From NCBI GenBank assembly GCA_017459725.1, contig JAFUCL010000054.1, forward strand, positions 1 to 63,203: a stretch of DNA of 63,203 nt, in the 5' to 3' direction. Within the stretch, counting starts at the first letter, position 1, and the number at the start of each line of letters is the position of its first letter. The DNA comes from Solobacterium sp. GTDB taxonomy: Bacteria > Bacillota_I > Bacilli_A > Erysipelotrichales > Erysipelotrichaceae. The position numbers and the translations under genes were made by a program. The notes under the pieces are model-generated. The model was given only the letters and a program-made list of their open reading frames with translations, made no database searches and was not told the origin of the DNA. Shown piece by piece: positions 25,588 through 34,180 of the stretch.

Positions 25588-26430
25588 GTCTTCAGGCACC
25601 ATTCTGCAGATCAGTACATACCGTGCATCCTGGAAGTCATCGGTGCAGGTGCACATGGTGATGATGCGGTCGGCTGCGGTTACTGCTGTATCTGCCGCAA
25701 ACGTACTGTTTTCCACAAACCCGTTCACAAAGTTAAGGAACTCATCATCATTCGCAAACTGCTTCAGCATAAACGGTATCTTCGCATCCATGACCCGTCC
25801 GGCAACCGGTTCAAGAATGTAATCCCCGTCCGGTGTCTGCAGTTCCATCTGTTTGTGCGCATCATAGAATTCCTGTTTCTTGTATTCCTCAAGCACACAG
25901 AACATCGAACCGTTGTTGGTATGATGTCCGAACAGCAGTGTGTTGCGGTCCTTAAACTTCGGATCTGCTTCACAGTCCAGGAACAGGGAACCCATGACCA
26001 CATTGATATCCCCGTTGAACATATGACTGAGATAGTACTCATTGTCACTTCCCTGAACGACGGGATAATCAATCACCGTACCATCCAGTTTAAGCCAGCC
26101 GACAACATCCGGATTGATTTCTGCCAGGGCCGCAAAGCTGACGCGGTCCTTTTTCTCTGCCGGTGCTTCATTTGTCTTTGTTTCGGTATACGCAGCTGCA
26201 GATACATTCTCATATACCGCATCCCCTTTGCGGTATGCACGCAGTCCGCTCCAGATCTTCCATCCGGAATACGCCACCATTGCGCCTGCCGCTATCATCA
26301 ATACCATAATCAGCTTTCTGCCTGTTGAAGACAGACGCCGTACGGTCTTTGTCTTTCTGACCTGCAGTTTCTCCTCAGGAACATCCTGTACGGATATCAT
26401 CTGCGTTCTTTCAATATCTTCTTCACTCAT
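25585..26430 (-). CDS. srtB: Class B sortase
   Basis: 281 residues from the ATG at 26430. The upstream TATAAT at 26458-26453 predicts a start near 26446, which rules out the longer frames, and GGTGAAAG precedes this ATG. A basic cytosolic N-terminus and one transmembrane segment (about 40-60) are followed by the catalytic domain. The catalytic His is in FGHHTNNGSMF, the Cys in the MCTC motif (IITMCTCTDDF), and the Arg in ARYVLICRMV, all in class B spacing. It joins sorted proteins or pilins to the wall. No LPxTG-type substrate is encoded in the window. Confidence 0.9.
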   Translation of the reverse strand: MSEEDIERTQMISVQDVPEEKLQVRKTKTVRRLSSTGRKLIMVLMIAAGAMVAYSGWKIWSGLRAYRKGDAVYENVSAAAYTETKTNEAPAEKKDRVSFAALAEINPDVVGWLKLDGTVIDYPVVQGSDNEYYLSHMFNGDINVVMGSLFLDCEADPKFKDRNTLLFGHHTNNGSMFCVLEEYKKQEFYDAHKQMELQTPDGDYILEPVAGRVMDAKIPFMLKQFANDDEFLNFVNGFVENSTFAADTAVTAADRIITMCTCTDDFQDARYVLICRMVPED

Positions 26431-26452
26431 ATTTCTTTCACCCAACGGAACC

Positions 26453-26458
26453 ATTATA
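26453..26458 (-). promoter_or_regulatory. -10 element of the sortase gene
   Basis: TATAAT on the minus strand, start near 26446; no good -35. It decides the choice of the 26430 start codon. Confidence 0.55.
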
Positions 26459-26506
26459 AACCTGTTCCCTACGGTACTGCTTACGTTTATACTGGAGCAA
26501 TTCCGC

Positions 26507-26535
26507 AAAAAAAGCAGTCTTATTTACAAGACTGC
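26507..26535 (-). terminator. Terminator of the FMN oxidase-like gene
   Basis: An 8-bp perfect stem (26514-26521/26528-26535) is followed on the minus strand by seven T residues. Confidence 0.85.
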
Positions 26536-26541
26536 CTGTTT

Positions 26542-27432
26542 TCAGAAATCCTTTCTGACCAGCGCTCTGCGGTTGAGATGCTTCAGGTCCGGTGAACCCG
26601 TTATGCTCATGCAGAAACGAAGTTCATTGGTGATCCTGTTCAGGTATTCCGCAACCTTTTCCGGTCCGTCCTTGAACGGTTCCATCAGCGGTCTGCCGAT
26701 CAGCACACCATCGGCACCAAGCACCAGCGCCTTGAAGGCATCAGATCCTGAACGGATGCCGCAGTCAGCGAATATAACAAGATCATTACCAACAGCTTCA
26801 CGGATTTCCCCGATGACTGATACAGGCGGAACCGCACTGTCGATCATACCCATATGATGGGACACAACTATTGCCTTCACACCGGCATCCCGGCAGATCA
26901 CGGCATCATGCGCACTCAGCACACCCTTGATGATAATCGGCAGACTGCTGCATTCACTCATCCGCTTCAGCTCTGCTTCACCCTTGGTTGCCATCTGTCC
27001 GAAGGAAGGATGGTTCCTCACACATCCTGTTGCCGGATCAAATATAAAGTCCACATCCATGACAAACGCCTTGGCACCTGCCTGTTCATAGGTGCGGATC
27101 ATATCACACACCGCATCCATATCCGCAATCGGCTTGGACGAAAGCACGGCTCTTGTGCCCTGCTTCAGAATGGCAAGTCCCTGCTCAACGGGAAGCACAC
27201 CGTTCCAGTCCAGTGTACCGGTCAGATCGGCAGCCTGCGCAAGCAGAACATTGCCTCCTTCGTGCACTCTTTCCATCCCGCTCAGTGTAGAGATCATCAC
27301 CGGACTCTGGTACACTTCACCAAAGTATTCCGCTGAGGTATCCGCTGCCGCAGACCCGATATACTCAGGCCGTATCATAAAGGAATCCAGATATTTTCTG
27401 GTCAGCTGATCCGAAATTGCATATGTCTGCAT
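26542..27432 (-). CDS. FMN-dependent alpha-hydroxy acid oxidase/dehydrogenase family protein
   Basis: 296 residues from the ATG at 27432 (GGAGG 9 bp upstream). Shorter than lactate oxidase (about 370). The C-terminal half shows family FMN-site features: PIIIKGVLSAHDAVICRDAGVKAIVVSHHMG (catalytic Lys and His), then FADCGIRSGSDAFKALVLGADGVLIGRPL. The classical SNHGGRQ is changed to SHHMGMI, so the substrate may differ. Early Tyr and Trp positions of lactate oxidase are not evident. Monocistronic. Confidence 0.82.
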   Translation of the reverse strand: MQTYAISDQLTRKYLDSFMIRPEYIGSAAADTSAEYFGEVYQSPVMISTLSGMERVHEGGNVLLAQAADLTGTLDWNGVLPVEQGLAILKQGTRAVLSSKPIADMDAVCDMIRTYEQAGAKAFVMDVDFIFDPATGCVRNHPSFGQMATKGEAELKRMSECSSLPIIIKGVLSAHDAVICRDAGVKAIVVSHHMGMIDSAVPPVSVIGEIREAVGNDLVIFADCGIRSGSDAFKALVLGADGVLIGRPLMEPFKDGPEKVAEYLNRITNELRFCMSITGSPDLKHLNRRALVRKDF

Positions 27433-27454
27433 GTTTCCAGTCCTCCGTGTTTCC

Positions 27455-27463
27455 ATTATAACA
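27455..27463 (-). promoter_or_regulatory. Extended -10 promoter of the FMN oxidase-like gene
   Basis: TGTTATAAT on the minus strand, embedded in a 17-bp sequence (TGTTATAATGGAAACAC) identical to that before tagO. Here a GGAGG site follows, so the mRNA has a normal leader. Confidence 0.65.
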
Positions 27464-27486
27464 GGTTTGCCAGAGACAATAAGACG

Positions 27487-27515
27487 TTAAAAAAGAGGGA
27501 TGACTTATCCCTCTT
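27487..27515 (-). terminator. Terminator of the zinc-ribbon gene
   Basis: A 9-bp stem (27493-27501/27507-27515) runs into TTTTTTAAC on the minus strand and overlaps the stop codon. Confidence 0.75.
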
Positions 27516-27732
27516 CCGTAAGTGCAGCTGCAGGTCCCGCCGCATCCATAATGGCATCACACTGCGGGCATAAACCAATCGGTCTTTCCGCATGGTAACC
27601 GCAGGCAGAACATGTACATGACGGCAGGAAATCATATGTTCCCTTGATCTCGCTTGATTCTTTTCTGTCCTGGATCCAGTACGCATGAACCGTTGGCGTG
27701 CTGTCCTCAAAAATAACTGTCTTTTCCGTCAT
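27505..27732 (-). CDS. Small zinc-ribbon protein of unknown function
   Basis: 75 residues from the ATG at 27732, which has GGAGG 6-7 bp upstream. Two CxxC pairs (CSAC and CPQC, 14 residues apart) make one treble-clef or ribbon zinc site in the C-terminal half. The N-terminal 30 residues hold a short beta-rich stretch (TVHAYWIQDRK). No family recognised; likely an RNA-, DNA- or protein-binding accessory. Confidence 0.7.
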   Translation of the reverse strand: MTEKTVIFEDSTPTVHAYWIQDRKESSEIKGTYDFLPSCTCSACGYHAERPIGLCPQCDAIMDAAGPAAALTEEG

Positions 27733-27786
27733 ATGCTTCCTCCGCTTCGCCATACGATACCATACCGTACATGCATATTCAACTCT

Positions 27787-28821
27787 TTATACCTGTTCGG
27801 CCAGTTCCAGAATCAGATGTTCGCTCTTCTGCCAGCCAAGGCAGGGATCGGTGATGGAGAGTCCGTACACATCGCCTTCCGGTTTCTGCGCACCGTCCTC
27901 CAGATAGCTTTCAATCATCAGGCCTTTGACAAGACCCCGGATATCCGCAGATACATGACGGCTGTGCATGACATCCTTGGCGATCCGGATCTGTTCAAGA
28001 TACTGCTTGCCGGAATTGGAATGGTTGCAGTCGACGACAACAGCAGGATTCCTGAGGCCGGTGTTTACATATTCCTGCAGCAGATTGCTGAGATCTTCAT
28101 AGTGGTAATTCGGATAGTTGTTGCCGAACTTGTCGACATATCCGCGCAGAATCGCATGGGCAAGATCATTGCCGTCCGTTCTGACTTCCCATCCCCGGTA
28201 TACGAACTTCTGCGGTGACTGGGCAGCCGTAATGGCATTCATCATGACCGAAAGATCTCCTCCGGTCGGATTCTTCATACCTGCCGGCAGACCGATGCCG
28301 CTGGCAACCATACGGTGCTGCTGATCCTCCACACTGCGCGCCCCGACTGCAACATAGCTGAGCAGATCGGAGAGATACTGATGGTTTTCCGGATACAGCA
28401 TTTCTTCTGCACAGGTAAAGCCTGTCTCCGTCACCACACGTGTATGCATCTCGCGGATGGCAATAATACCCGCAAGCATATCTTCTTCCTTGTGGGGGTC
28501 CGGCTGGTGCAGCATGCCCTTGTATCCCGTTCCCTTGGTACGCGGTTTGTTTGTATACACGCGCGGAATGATGAAGAGTTTGTCCTTCACCTTTTCCCGT
28601 ACATCCGCAAGCCTGTGCATATACTCCAGCACGGCATCTTCACGGTCAGCCGAACACGGACCGATTATCAGCAGAAACCGCGGATCTTTGCCGAGAAAGA
28701 TATCACGTATTGTACGGTCACGTTCTTCCTTGATTTCCTCTATCTTCGCAGGCAGCGGGAATTCCCGTTTCAGTGTCTGCGGATCCGGCAGTTCCCGGAT
28801 AAATTCCATATGTGATTCCAT
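27787..28821 (-). CDS. aroF: 3-deoxy-7-phosphoheptulonate synthase (DAHP synthase, class I)
   Basis: 344 residues from the ATG at 28821, which has GAGG at good spacing (a GTG at 28830 is less likely). First step of the shikimate pathway: PEP plus erythrose-4-phosphate. Type I-alpha (AroF/G/H) features: LLIIGPCSADRED, PRVYTNKPRTKGTGYKGMLHQPD-type stretch (about 89-111), GARSVEDQQHR, NPTGGD and DCNHSNSGK. The N-terminus carries the feedback-binding region of this subclass, so amino acid inhibition is likely. Starts 12 bp after the serine hydrolase stop. Confidence 0.95.
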   Translation of the reverse strand: MESHMEFIRELPDPQTLKREFPLPAKIEEIKEERDRTIRDIFLGKDPRFLLIIGPCSADREDAVLEYMHRLADVREKVKDKLFIIPRVYTNKPRTKGTGYKGMLHQPDPHKEEDMLAGIIAIREMHTRVVTETGFTCAEEMLYPENHQYLSDLLSYVAVGARSVEDQQHRMVASGIGLPAGMKNPTGGDLSVMMNAITAAQSPQKFVYRGWEVRTDGNDLAHAILRGYVDKFGNNYPNYHYEDLSNLLQEYVNTGLRNPAVVVDCNHSNSGKQYLEQIRIAKDVMHSRHVSADIRGLVKGLMIESYLEDGAQKPEGDVYGLSITDPCLGWQKSEHLILELAEQV

Positions 28822-28833
28822 CTGTGCCACCTC

Positions 28834-29799
28834 TTAGTCTTTCTGCAGTGTTCCGTCGATCCGTCCGATCATGTCCGTATGCACATCCATGAGTATCTTT
28901 GTAAGATTCTCCAGTTTCTCAAACTCATACGGCAAATCGGTCATAATAATCAGCAGATACGGATACTCGCCCTCATAGACAATACCGCAGTCAGCTGTCG
29001 TCTTAATATCACCGTAACCAAACATCCAGCCTGCTTTGGACCTGGTTGTCCATTTCTCATCTGCGTATTCATGCAGAAGCGATACCGACGGTTCTTCATA
29101 TAATTCGGCCATCTCTTTGCCGCTCTCATTGTCACGGAACCAATAGTAGTTCACCGCCCAGAGTCTGGCCGCTTCAACCGGACTGTAGTCAATGTACATG
29201 TTGTCCGCGATTTCCTCACGCACCCCGGCCGCTTTGCACCAGTGCAGCAGACATTCGGTGCCGTACGTATCCGCAAGATCCTGATACGCTTCGTTGCTTG
29301 ACTCCTTCAGCAGCCATTCAAATTCCGTCCAGCGCGGCTTCAGCAGCTCCGGTCTTTCATCCACAAGACTTGCCGCAAACAGACCTTTAATAGTACTGGC
29401 CGGATAATAGATATGTTTCGTATTGTACGCAACCGATTCACCGCTGCGCAGATCCAGCAGGATAAAGCTTACATTGCAGTCCTGTGTTTCCAGCTGCAGC
29501 ACTTCCCGCCGCAGTTTCTTCTCCTGCGGTCCTTCGATTTCCGTGTTCAGCAGCATCTCATTCTTCCCTGTTTCACAGAGACTCAGATCCAGCAGTGTCT
29601 CTTTCAGTTCGGCATGTTCACTCAGCATCACCGGCTCCGGTTCCGGTGTCGGTTCCGCGGTGGGAACTGTTTCCTGCACGGTCTGTACGGTACGGCGTGT
29701 ATACCAGACTTTTTCGGAAATCCAGTATACAAATACCGTCACCAGCAGGAATATCACAAAGAGCCTTAAGTACAGCAGTTTTCCGTTGTCCTTCATCAT
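28834..29799 (-). CDS. Membrane-anchored serine hydrolase of the class A beta-lactamase fold
   Basis: 321 residues: an N-terminal transmembrane anchor (about 8-28), a Pro/Glu/Thr linker (43-58), and an extracellular hydrolase domain. The nucleophile motif SxxK is STIK (Ser135-Lys138), and SKAGW near residue 252 stands in for the KTG triad. A glutamate-containing omega loop is not obvious, so it may be a peptidase or inactive wall-binding form instead of a true beta-lactamase. No Shine-Dalgarno precedes the ATG, and a TATGAT (29814-29809) predicts a 3-nt leader. DAHP synthase follows closely. Confidence 0.82.
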   Translation of the reverse strand: MMKDNGKLLYLRLFVIFLLVTVFVYWISEKVWYTRRTVQTVQETVPTAEPTPEPEPVMLSEHAELKETLLDLSLCETGKNEMLLNTEIEGPQEKKLRREVLQLETQDCNVSFILLDLRSGESVAYNTKHIYYPASTIKGLFAASLVDERPELLKPRWTEFEWLLKESSNEAYQDLADTYGTECLLHWCKAAGVREEIADNMYIDYSPVEAARLWAVNYYWFRDNESGKEMAELYEEPSVSLLHEYADEKWTTRSKAGWMFGYGDIKTTADCGIVYEGEYPYLLIIMTDLPYEFEKLENLTKILMDVHTDMIGRIDGTLQKD

Positions 29800-29935
29800 A
29801 ACGGAAGTATCATACAGCTTTTTGAGGCAATTTGTGTGAAGAACATCTGAATTGGTGAAAAATATCTTTGCGCGGCTTCCCTGCAGGCGGGTAATGCTAT
29901 ACTTTTTCCATACATCGGAAAGGAGTCCGGACTAT

Positions 29936-32194
29936 ATGAATATGCTTGATAAATACAAAGCAGCTGAAAAGCTGACCCCATGGAATGTGAAACATGCAGT
30001 GCTGAACGGAGAACCTGCCTTCGCGGTATGGGATGATACTCACTTCTTTTATCCGTATGAAGAACGCACGGGAGAAGAGGTAACGGTCACGTTCCGCAAA
30101 GTCAGTACGGAAGACAGCAGTGAAACAGATCTCTTTGACCATAAAGCCCTGGCTGCACTGCTTGGCGAAGAGAAGATTCCCTTTGATACATGCAGAGCTG
30201 CGGACGGTATGATTCTCTTTGTTTGCAATGACCACGATTATGCATATGATCCGGACACAAATACCCTGACGGACAACGGCTGGCATCAGGACCGTGCTGT
30301 TTCACTCAGCCCCGACGGCACAAAGGAACTCTTTGTAAGAGACTATGACCTGTGGATCAGGAATACGGAAACCGGGCAGGAAAGCAGACTGACATATGAC
30401 GGTGAAAAGGATTATGCATATGCCAAGTGTGCGGAATACAGCGGATACATCACCGAAAGAGTCAAAGTAAAACCGGAGAAACCGGATGTGCTGTGGGCAG
30501 ATGACAGTATTCATTTCATCACCTGCAGACTGGATCAGCGCAATGTCCGTGATCTCTACATCATTCAGTCCTATGACGATGAGCACCTGGAAAGCATCCG
30601 TCCCCGCCTGCACACATATAAGTGCGCATTCCCGGAAGATCCCGATGTTCCCCTTGCCCACTACTATATCGGCAGTGCCGAAGACAATACACTGATCAAA
30701 GCGGATATGGATCCCCAGCCTGCCGGAGGACCACTGTTCTCCCCGTACTACGGCGCGGCCAAGTGGCTGCCGGACAGCTCGGCTGTATTCACAACCCTGA
30801 TCTCCCGCGGAAACAAGTCAGCTTCCTTCGTGATCATCCATACCGACGGCAGCACCAATACAGTGCTCTGTGAAACCTCGGATACGGCACTGAATGTACG
30901 CACACACGGAAACCTGGACGGCTTCCTCGATTACTGCGCATCCAACTTCCTCACCGATGACGGCAAAACAGTAATCTGGCAGAGTGAACGTGACAACCTG
31001 GCAAGACTGTTCCGGTACGATGCGGAAAGCGGAGAGCTGCGCAATGCCGTAACCACTGCCGATTGTGCCGTGGGTGAACTGATCGCGCATGATGATGCAC
31101 AGGAATACGTATACTTCTATGCCAGCAATCTTTCCTGCACCAGTGATCCGTATTACCAGCTGGTCTGCCGTGCGCATTATGACGGCACCGGCTTTGAAAT
31201 CCTGACGCCGGAAGATGCCATGCACAGATGCCTGATCTTCGGTGACATGATTGCGGATACATACAGCCGTGTGGATCTGCCTCCCGTTACAGTGCTGCGC
31301 CGTACGGACGGAACAATGGTCCGGGAGCTTGTGAAAGCCGATATCAGTGATCTGCTGGCACGGGGATATATCATGCCGGAGCGCTTCACGGTAACCGCCA
31401 GTGACGGAGTAACAGCGCTCTACGGTATTCTGATCCGTCCTGCAGACTTCGATGAAAACAAAACATATCCGTTCATTGACTATATATACGGCGGTATGCA
31501 GTGCTACAACGTACCGAAGGCCTTTGCTTTCCGCGGTGCCATTGACGGACGCGAGATCATGGGCGGTCTGGAAGAGCTTGCCCAGCTCGGCTTTGCCGGT
31601 ATTATTCTCGATGGTCTGGGAACTCCGGGCAGAGGCAAGAAGCTGCACAACATCAGCTATGAGAACATCCACGGCTGTGCCGGTCTCAAAGACCATGTCA
31701 CCTCACTCCCGGAACTGAAACAGAAGTATCCGTTCCTTGATCTCGACAGAGCAGGCATCTGGGGCAACTCCGGCGGCGGCTGTGCCACCTCAAGGGCTAT
31801 GCTGGAATATCCGGATACATACAAGGTCGGTGTCTCCTCGGCCGGCAACCATGACCAGCGCATGTACAACAACCAGTGGACCGAAACATACTACGGTCTC
31901 TACAACAAGGATATCTACATCCAGGGAGACAACACCTCACTGGCAAAGAACCTGAAGGGACATCTGTATATCGTGCACGGTGCCATGGATGACAACGTTG
32001 CCATGTCGCAGTCCATCCGCCTCATTGACGCACTGATCAACGAAGACAAGGACTTTGACTTCCTGATCCTGCCGCGCACAAACCACAATGTACCGGCAAA
32101 TCCGTACTTCATCCGCCGCAAGATGGACTACTTTGTAAAGTGGCTTCTGAACGAGGAAGTTCCCGATTACAGATTTGTCCTGCCGGAGGAATAA
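29936..32194 (+). CDS. S9 family serine peptidase (prolyl oligopeptidase/DPP IV-like)
   Basis: 752 residues from the ATG at 29936 (AAAGGAG upstream). Residues about 50-480 form a beta-propeller with repeated Asp- and Trp-rich blades. The C-terminal alpha/beta hydrolase holds the nucleophile in WGNSGGGCA (family GxSxGG), the Asp in HGAMDDNVAMS and the His in PRTNHNVP. No signal peptide, so probably a cytosolic oligopeptidase releasing dipeptides. The upstream extended -10 is TGCTATACT. The next gene begins 1 bp after the stop. Confidence 0.92.
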   Translation: MNMLDKYKAAEKLTPWNVKHAVLNGEPAFAVWDDTHFFYPYEERTGEEVTVTFRKVSTEDSSETDLFDHKALAALLGEEKIPFDTCRAADGMILFVCNDHDYAYDPDTNTLTDNGWHQDRAVSLSPDGTKELFVRDYDLWIRNTETGQESRLTYDGEKDYAYAKCAEYSGYITERVKVKPEKPDVLWADDSIHFITCRLDQRNVRDLYIIQSYDDEHLESIRPRLHTYKCAFPEDPDVPLAHYYIGSAEDNTLIKADMDPQPAGGPLFSPYYGAAKWLPDSSAVFTTLISRGNKSASFVIIHTDGSTNTVLCETSDTALNVRTHGNLDGFLDYCASNFLTDDGKTVIWQSERDNLARLFRYDAESGELRNAVTTADCAVGELIAHDDAQEYVYFYASNLSCTSDPYYQLVCRAHYDGTGFEILTPEDAMHRCLIFGDMIADTYSRVDLPPVTVLRRTDGTMVRELVKADISDLLARGYIMPERFTVTASDGVTALYGILIRPADFDENKTYPFIDYIYGGMQCYNVPKAFAFRGAIDGREIMGGLEELAQLGFAGIILDGLGTPGRGKKLHNISYENIHGCAGLKDHVTSLPELKQKYPFLDLDRAGIWGNSGGGCATSRAMLEYPDTYKVGVSSAGNHDQRMYNNQWTETYYGLYNKDIYIQGDNTSLAKNLKGHLYIVHGAMDDNVAMSQSIRLIDALINEDKDFDFLILPRTNHNVPANPYFIRRKMDYFVKWLLNEEVPDYRFVLPEE

Positions 32195-32195
32195 C

Positions 32196-33584
32196 ATGAA
32201 CAGAATCACCCCCGAAAACAAAGCAAAAGCTGAACAGCTGATTGATGAAATCATACAGAACAGCGGTGCTGTGGGTCTTGCGGCATGCATCATTGATACA
32301 GCCGGCAATACGGAATACGAACTGTACCGCGGTGTCCGTGATACAGCTTCCGCAGAAGCCCCTGACGGAGAAACGATCTTCGGCCTTGCCTCGGTCACAA
32401 AATCCATGACGGCTGCCGGTATTCTGCAATTGGCCGACGCAGGCAGACTGTCGCTGAACGATCCCGTATCCCGCTATATACCCGAATTCACCAACCGCCA
32501 TACGGAGACGGTCACGATTGCCCATCTGCTTTCGCATGCCGGCGGTTTCTTCCCGCAGTCCCGCATCACCGTGGACATGGTGCAGAAAAGCAAAGACAAG
32601 GAACCGGCCTATGACGGGCAGCTGACCGGCGATGCCGTGAAGCTGGTGGCGGAACGGCTGGATGCCCTCACTGCAGAGCACGGACTGATCGGCAGACCCG
32701 GTGAATACTTCAGCTACTGCAACGATGGCTTCGGTCTTCTGTCGGAGATCATCCACCGGTGCAGCGGAAGCACTTCCTATGCACAGCGTATGCATGACAG
32801 CCTGTTTGCGCCGCTGGGCATGACGCGTACATCCATGGAGTTCATCGCTCCTGCCAATGATGAAAATGCGGCCGTGCTGTACCGGAAGAAAGACGGTGTG
32901 CTGTACGGTGACCGGAATTACCGTGACAATGCCTTTGCCCTGCACGGAGGCGGCGCCGCGAAATCATGCATGAATGATATGAAGAAATATCTCGGCATGT
33001 GGCTGAATGAAGGGCGCAGTACGGACGGTGTCCGGGTGCTGAGCGAATACAGTGTGCGGGAAGCCGTGAAACCCAGACAGCCGTATGATCTCTGCGGTAC
33101 ATACGGTTACGGTCTCTCCTGCCGGACATGCGGTCCCTTCCGCATCTTCGGACACGGCGGATCACTCCCCGGTGTTTCTTCCAACATTGCCTTCTGCTAT
33201 GACGCGGGCTGTGCGGTGATCGTGCTGTGCAATACATCCGGCATTCCCGTCAGTGCAGTCAGCGGCATTCTCTTCAGAATGTATGCAGGCATGGACCCGG
33301 AACCGGAGCGTGTAACCTGTACGGTCCCCTGGCCGCAGACGCTGATTGATGCGGTGTGCGGAACATATGCCTCGGAGGAAGGCACAACCGTGGAAATATA
33401 CCGCTGTGCAGACGGCTCTGTCGGGCTGCGGGAGGATGGCGAAGAAAAGACCCTTATCACCTGCGGTGAGCGCACTGCCATCGTACGCAATCCGTATACG
33501 GATACGGTCGTACGGCCGGTGTTCAATGAAACACGCGGGTATTACGCACTCCTGTACGGAAGCAGAATCATTCCCAGAGTATAA
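32196..33584 (+). CDS. Serine hydrolase, class C beta-lactamase family
   Basis: 462 residues from the ATG at 32196, with GGAGG at the end of the peptidase gene. SxxK is SVTKSMTA (nucleophile SMTA region, Ser-Met-Thr-Ala preceded by Lys: the active pair is S-V-T-K near residue 66), YxN is YCN in FSYCNDGF, and HGG in GHGGSLPG replaces KTG. No signal peptide. Such proteins are often D-aminopeptidases or esterases. Cotranscribed with the S9 peptidase, suggesting joint peptide breakdown. The C-terminal 100 residues form an extra beta domain seen in D-aminopeptidase-like members. Confidence 0.88.
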   Translation: MNRITPENKAKAEQLIDEIIQNSGAVGLAACIIDTAGNTEYELYRGVRDTASAEAPDGETIFGLASVTKSMTAAGILQLADAGRLSLNDPVSRYIPEFTNRHTETVTIAHLLSHAGGFFPQSRITVDMVQKSKDKEPAYDGQLTGDAVKLVAERLDALTAEHGLIGRPGEYFSYCNDGFGLLSEIIHRCSGSTSYAQRMHDSLFAPLGMTRTSMEFIAPANDENAAVLYRKKDGVLYGDRNYRDNAFALHGGGAAKSCMNDMKKYLGMWLNEGRSTDGVRVLSEYSVREAVKPRQPYDLCGTYGYGLSCRTCGPFRIFGHGGSLPGVSSNIAFCYDAGCAVIVLCNTSGIPVSAVSGILFRMYAGMDPEPERVTCTVPWPQTLIDAVCGTYASEEGTTVEIYRCADGSVGLREDGEEKTLITCGERTAIVRNPYTDTVVRPVFNETRGYYALLYGSRIIPRV

Positions 33585-33589
33585 AGCAG

Positions 33590-33616
33590 CGGCGGATCAT
33601 ACGACCCGCCGTTTGT
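33590..33616 (+). terminator. Terminator after the S9 peptidase-hydrolase operon
   Basis: A 6-bp GC stem (33590-33595/33606-33611) is followed by TTTGTGTT between converging genes. Confidence 0.6.
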
Positions 33617-33617
33617 G

Positions 33618-34178
33618 TTATTCCGCTTTGTAATCACTGCGGAAGAGAATATTCATTTCATCATCTTCGACTGTACCGGGCAGCGTCCTGTACTGTCCGT
33701 ATGCATAATGCCGGAAGCCGCATTTCTCCTGCACACGCGCAGACTGTTTGTTGGACAGAAAGTGTCCGCAGAGCACCGCATCCGCCTGCAGATCCTCAAA
33801 GAGATATCTGAGCACACAGCGGACTGCTTCGGCTGCCAGTCCGTTTCCCCATCTGTCCTTTGCGATGACATAACCGATTTCCCGGCAGCGCTGTTCAGCC
33901 AGTTCCGGGAAACGCTCTTCATCATATTTTTCAAGACCCAGGGAACCGATCACCCTGCCGTTTTCCTCCAGGGCAAAGGTTTTCTTTCCTTCGATGAACA
34001 TATCCAGAATCATTTGTGATTCCGCTCTGTCCGCATGCGGTTTCCAACCGGCCATCTGCCCGACACCATCCACGGAAGCATATTCATATAAGTCTTCCAG
34101 ATCACTCTGTTTCCAGGGACGGAGGATGAGTCTTTCCGTGCGCAGTGTTACCCCGCTGATATCCACCGGTATATTCAT
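33618..34178 (-). CDS. GNAT acetyltransferase (RimJ/RimL-like)
   Basis: 186 residues from the ATG at 34178, which follows the aldo/keto reductase stop by 2 bp; the longer frame overlaps that gene and is not family-like. The opening LRTERLILRPWKQSDLEDLYEY and the acetyl-CoA loop IAKDRWGNGLAAEAVRCVLRYLFEDLQ (about 99-125) are typical of the RimJ/RimL group. Substrate unknown (N-terminal amines or small amines). Confidence 0.88.
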   Translation of the reverse strand: MNIPVDISGVTLRTERLILRPWKQSDLEDLYEYASVDGVGQMAGWKPHADRAESQMILDMFIEGKKTFALEENGRVIGSLGLEKYDEERFPELAEQRCREIGYVIAKDRWGNGLAAEAVRCVLRYLFEDLQADAVLCGHFLSNKQSARVQEKCGFRHYAYGQYRTLPGTVEDDEMNILFRSDYKAE

Positions 34179-34180
34179 AC

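Noticed and set aside
28834..29799. Annotation as a true class A beta-lactamase resistance gene
   Set aside because: The KTG triad is altered to KAG and the omega-loop glutamate is not evident; a wall-associated hydrolase is more likely.
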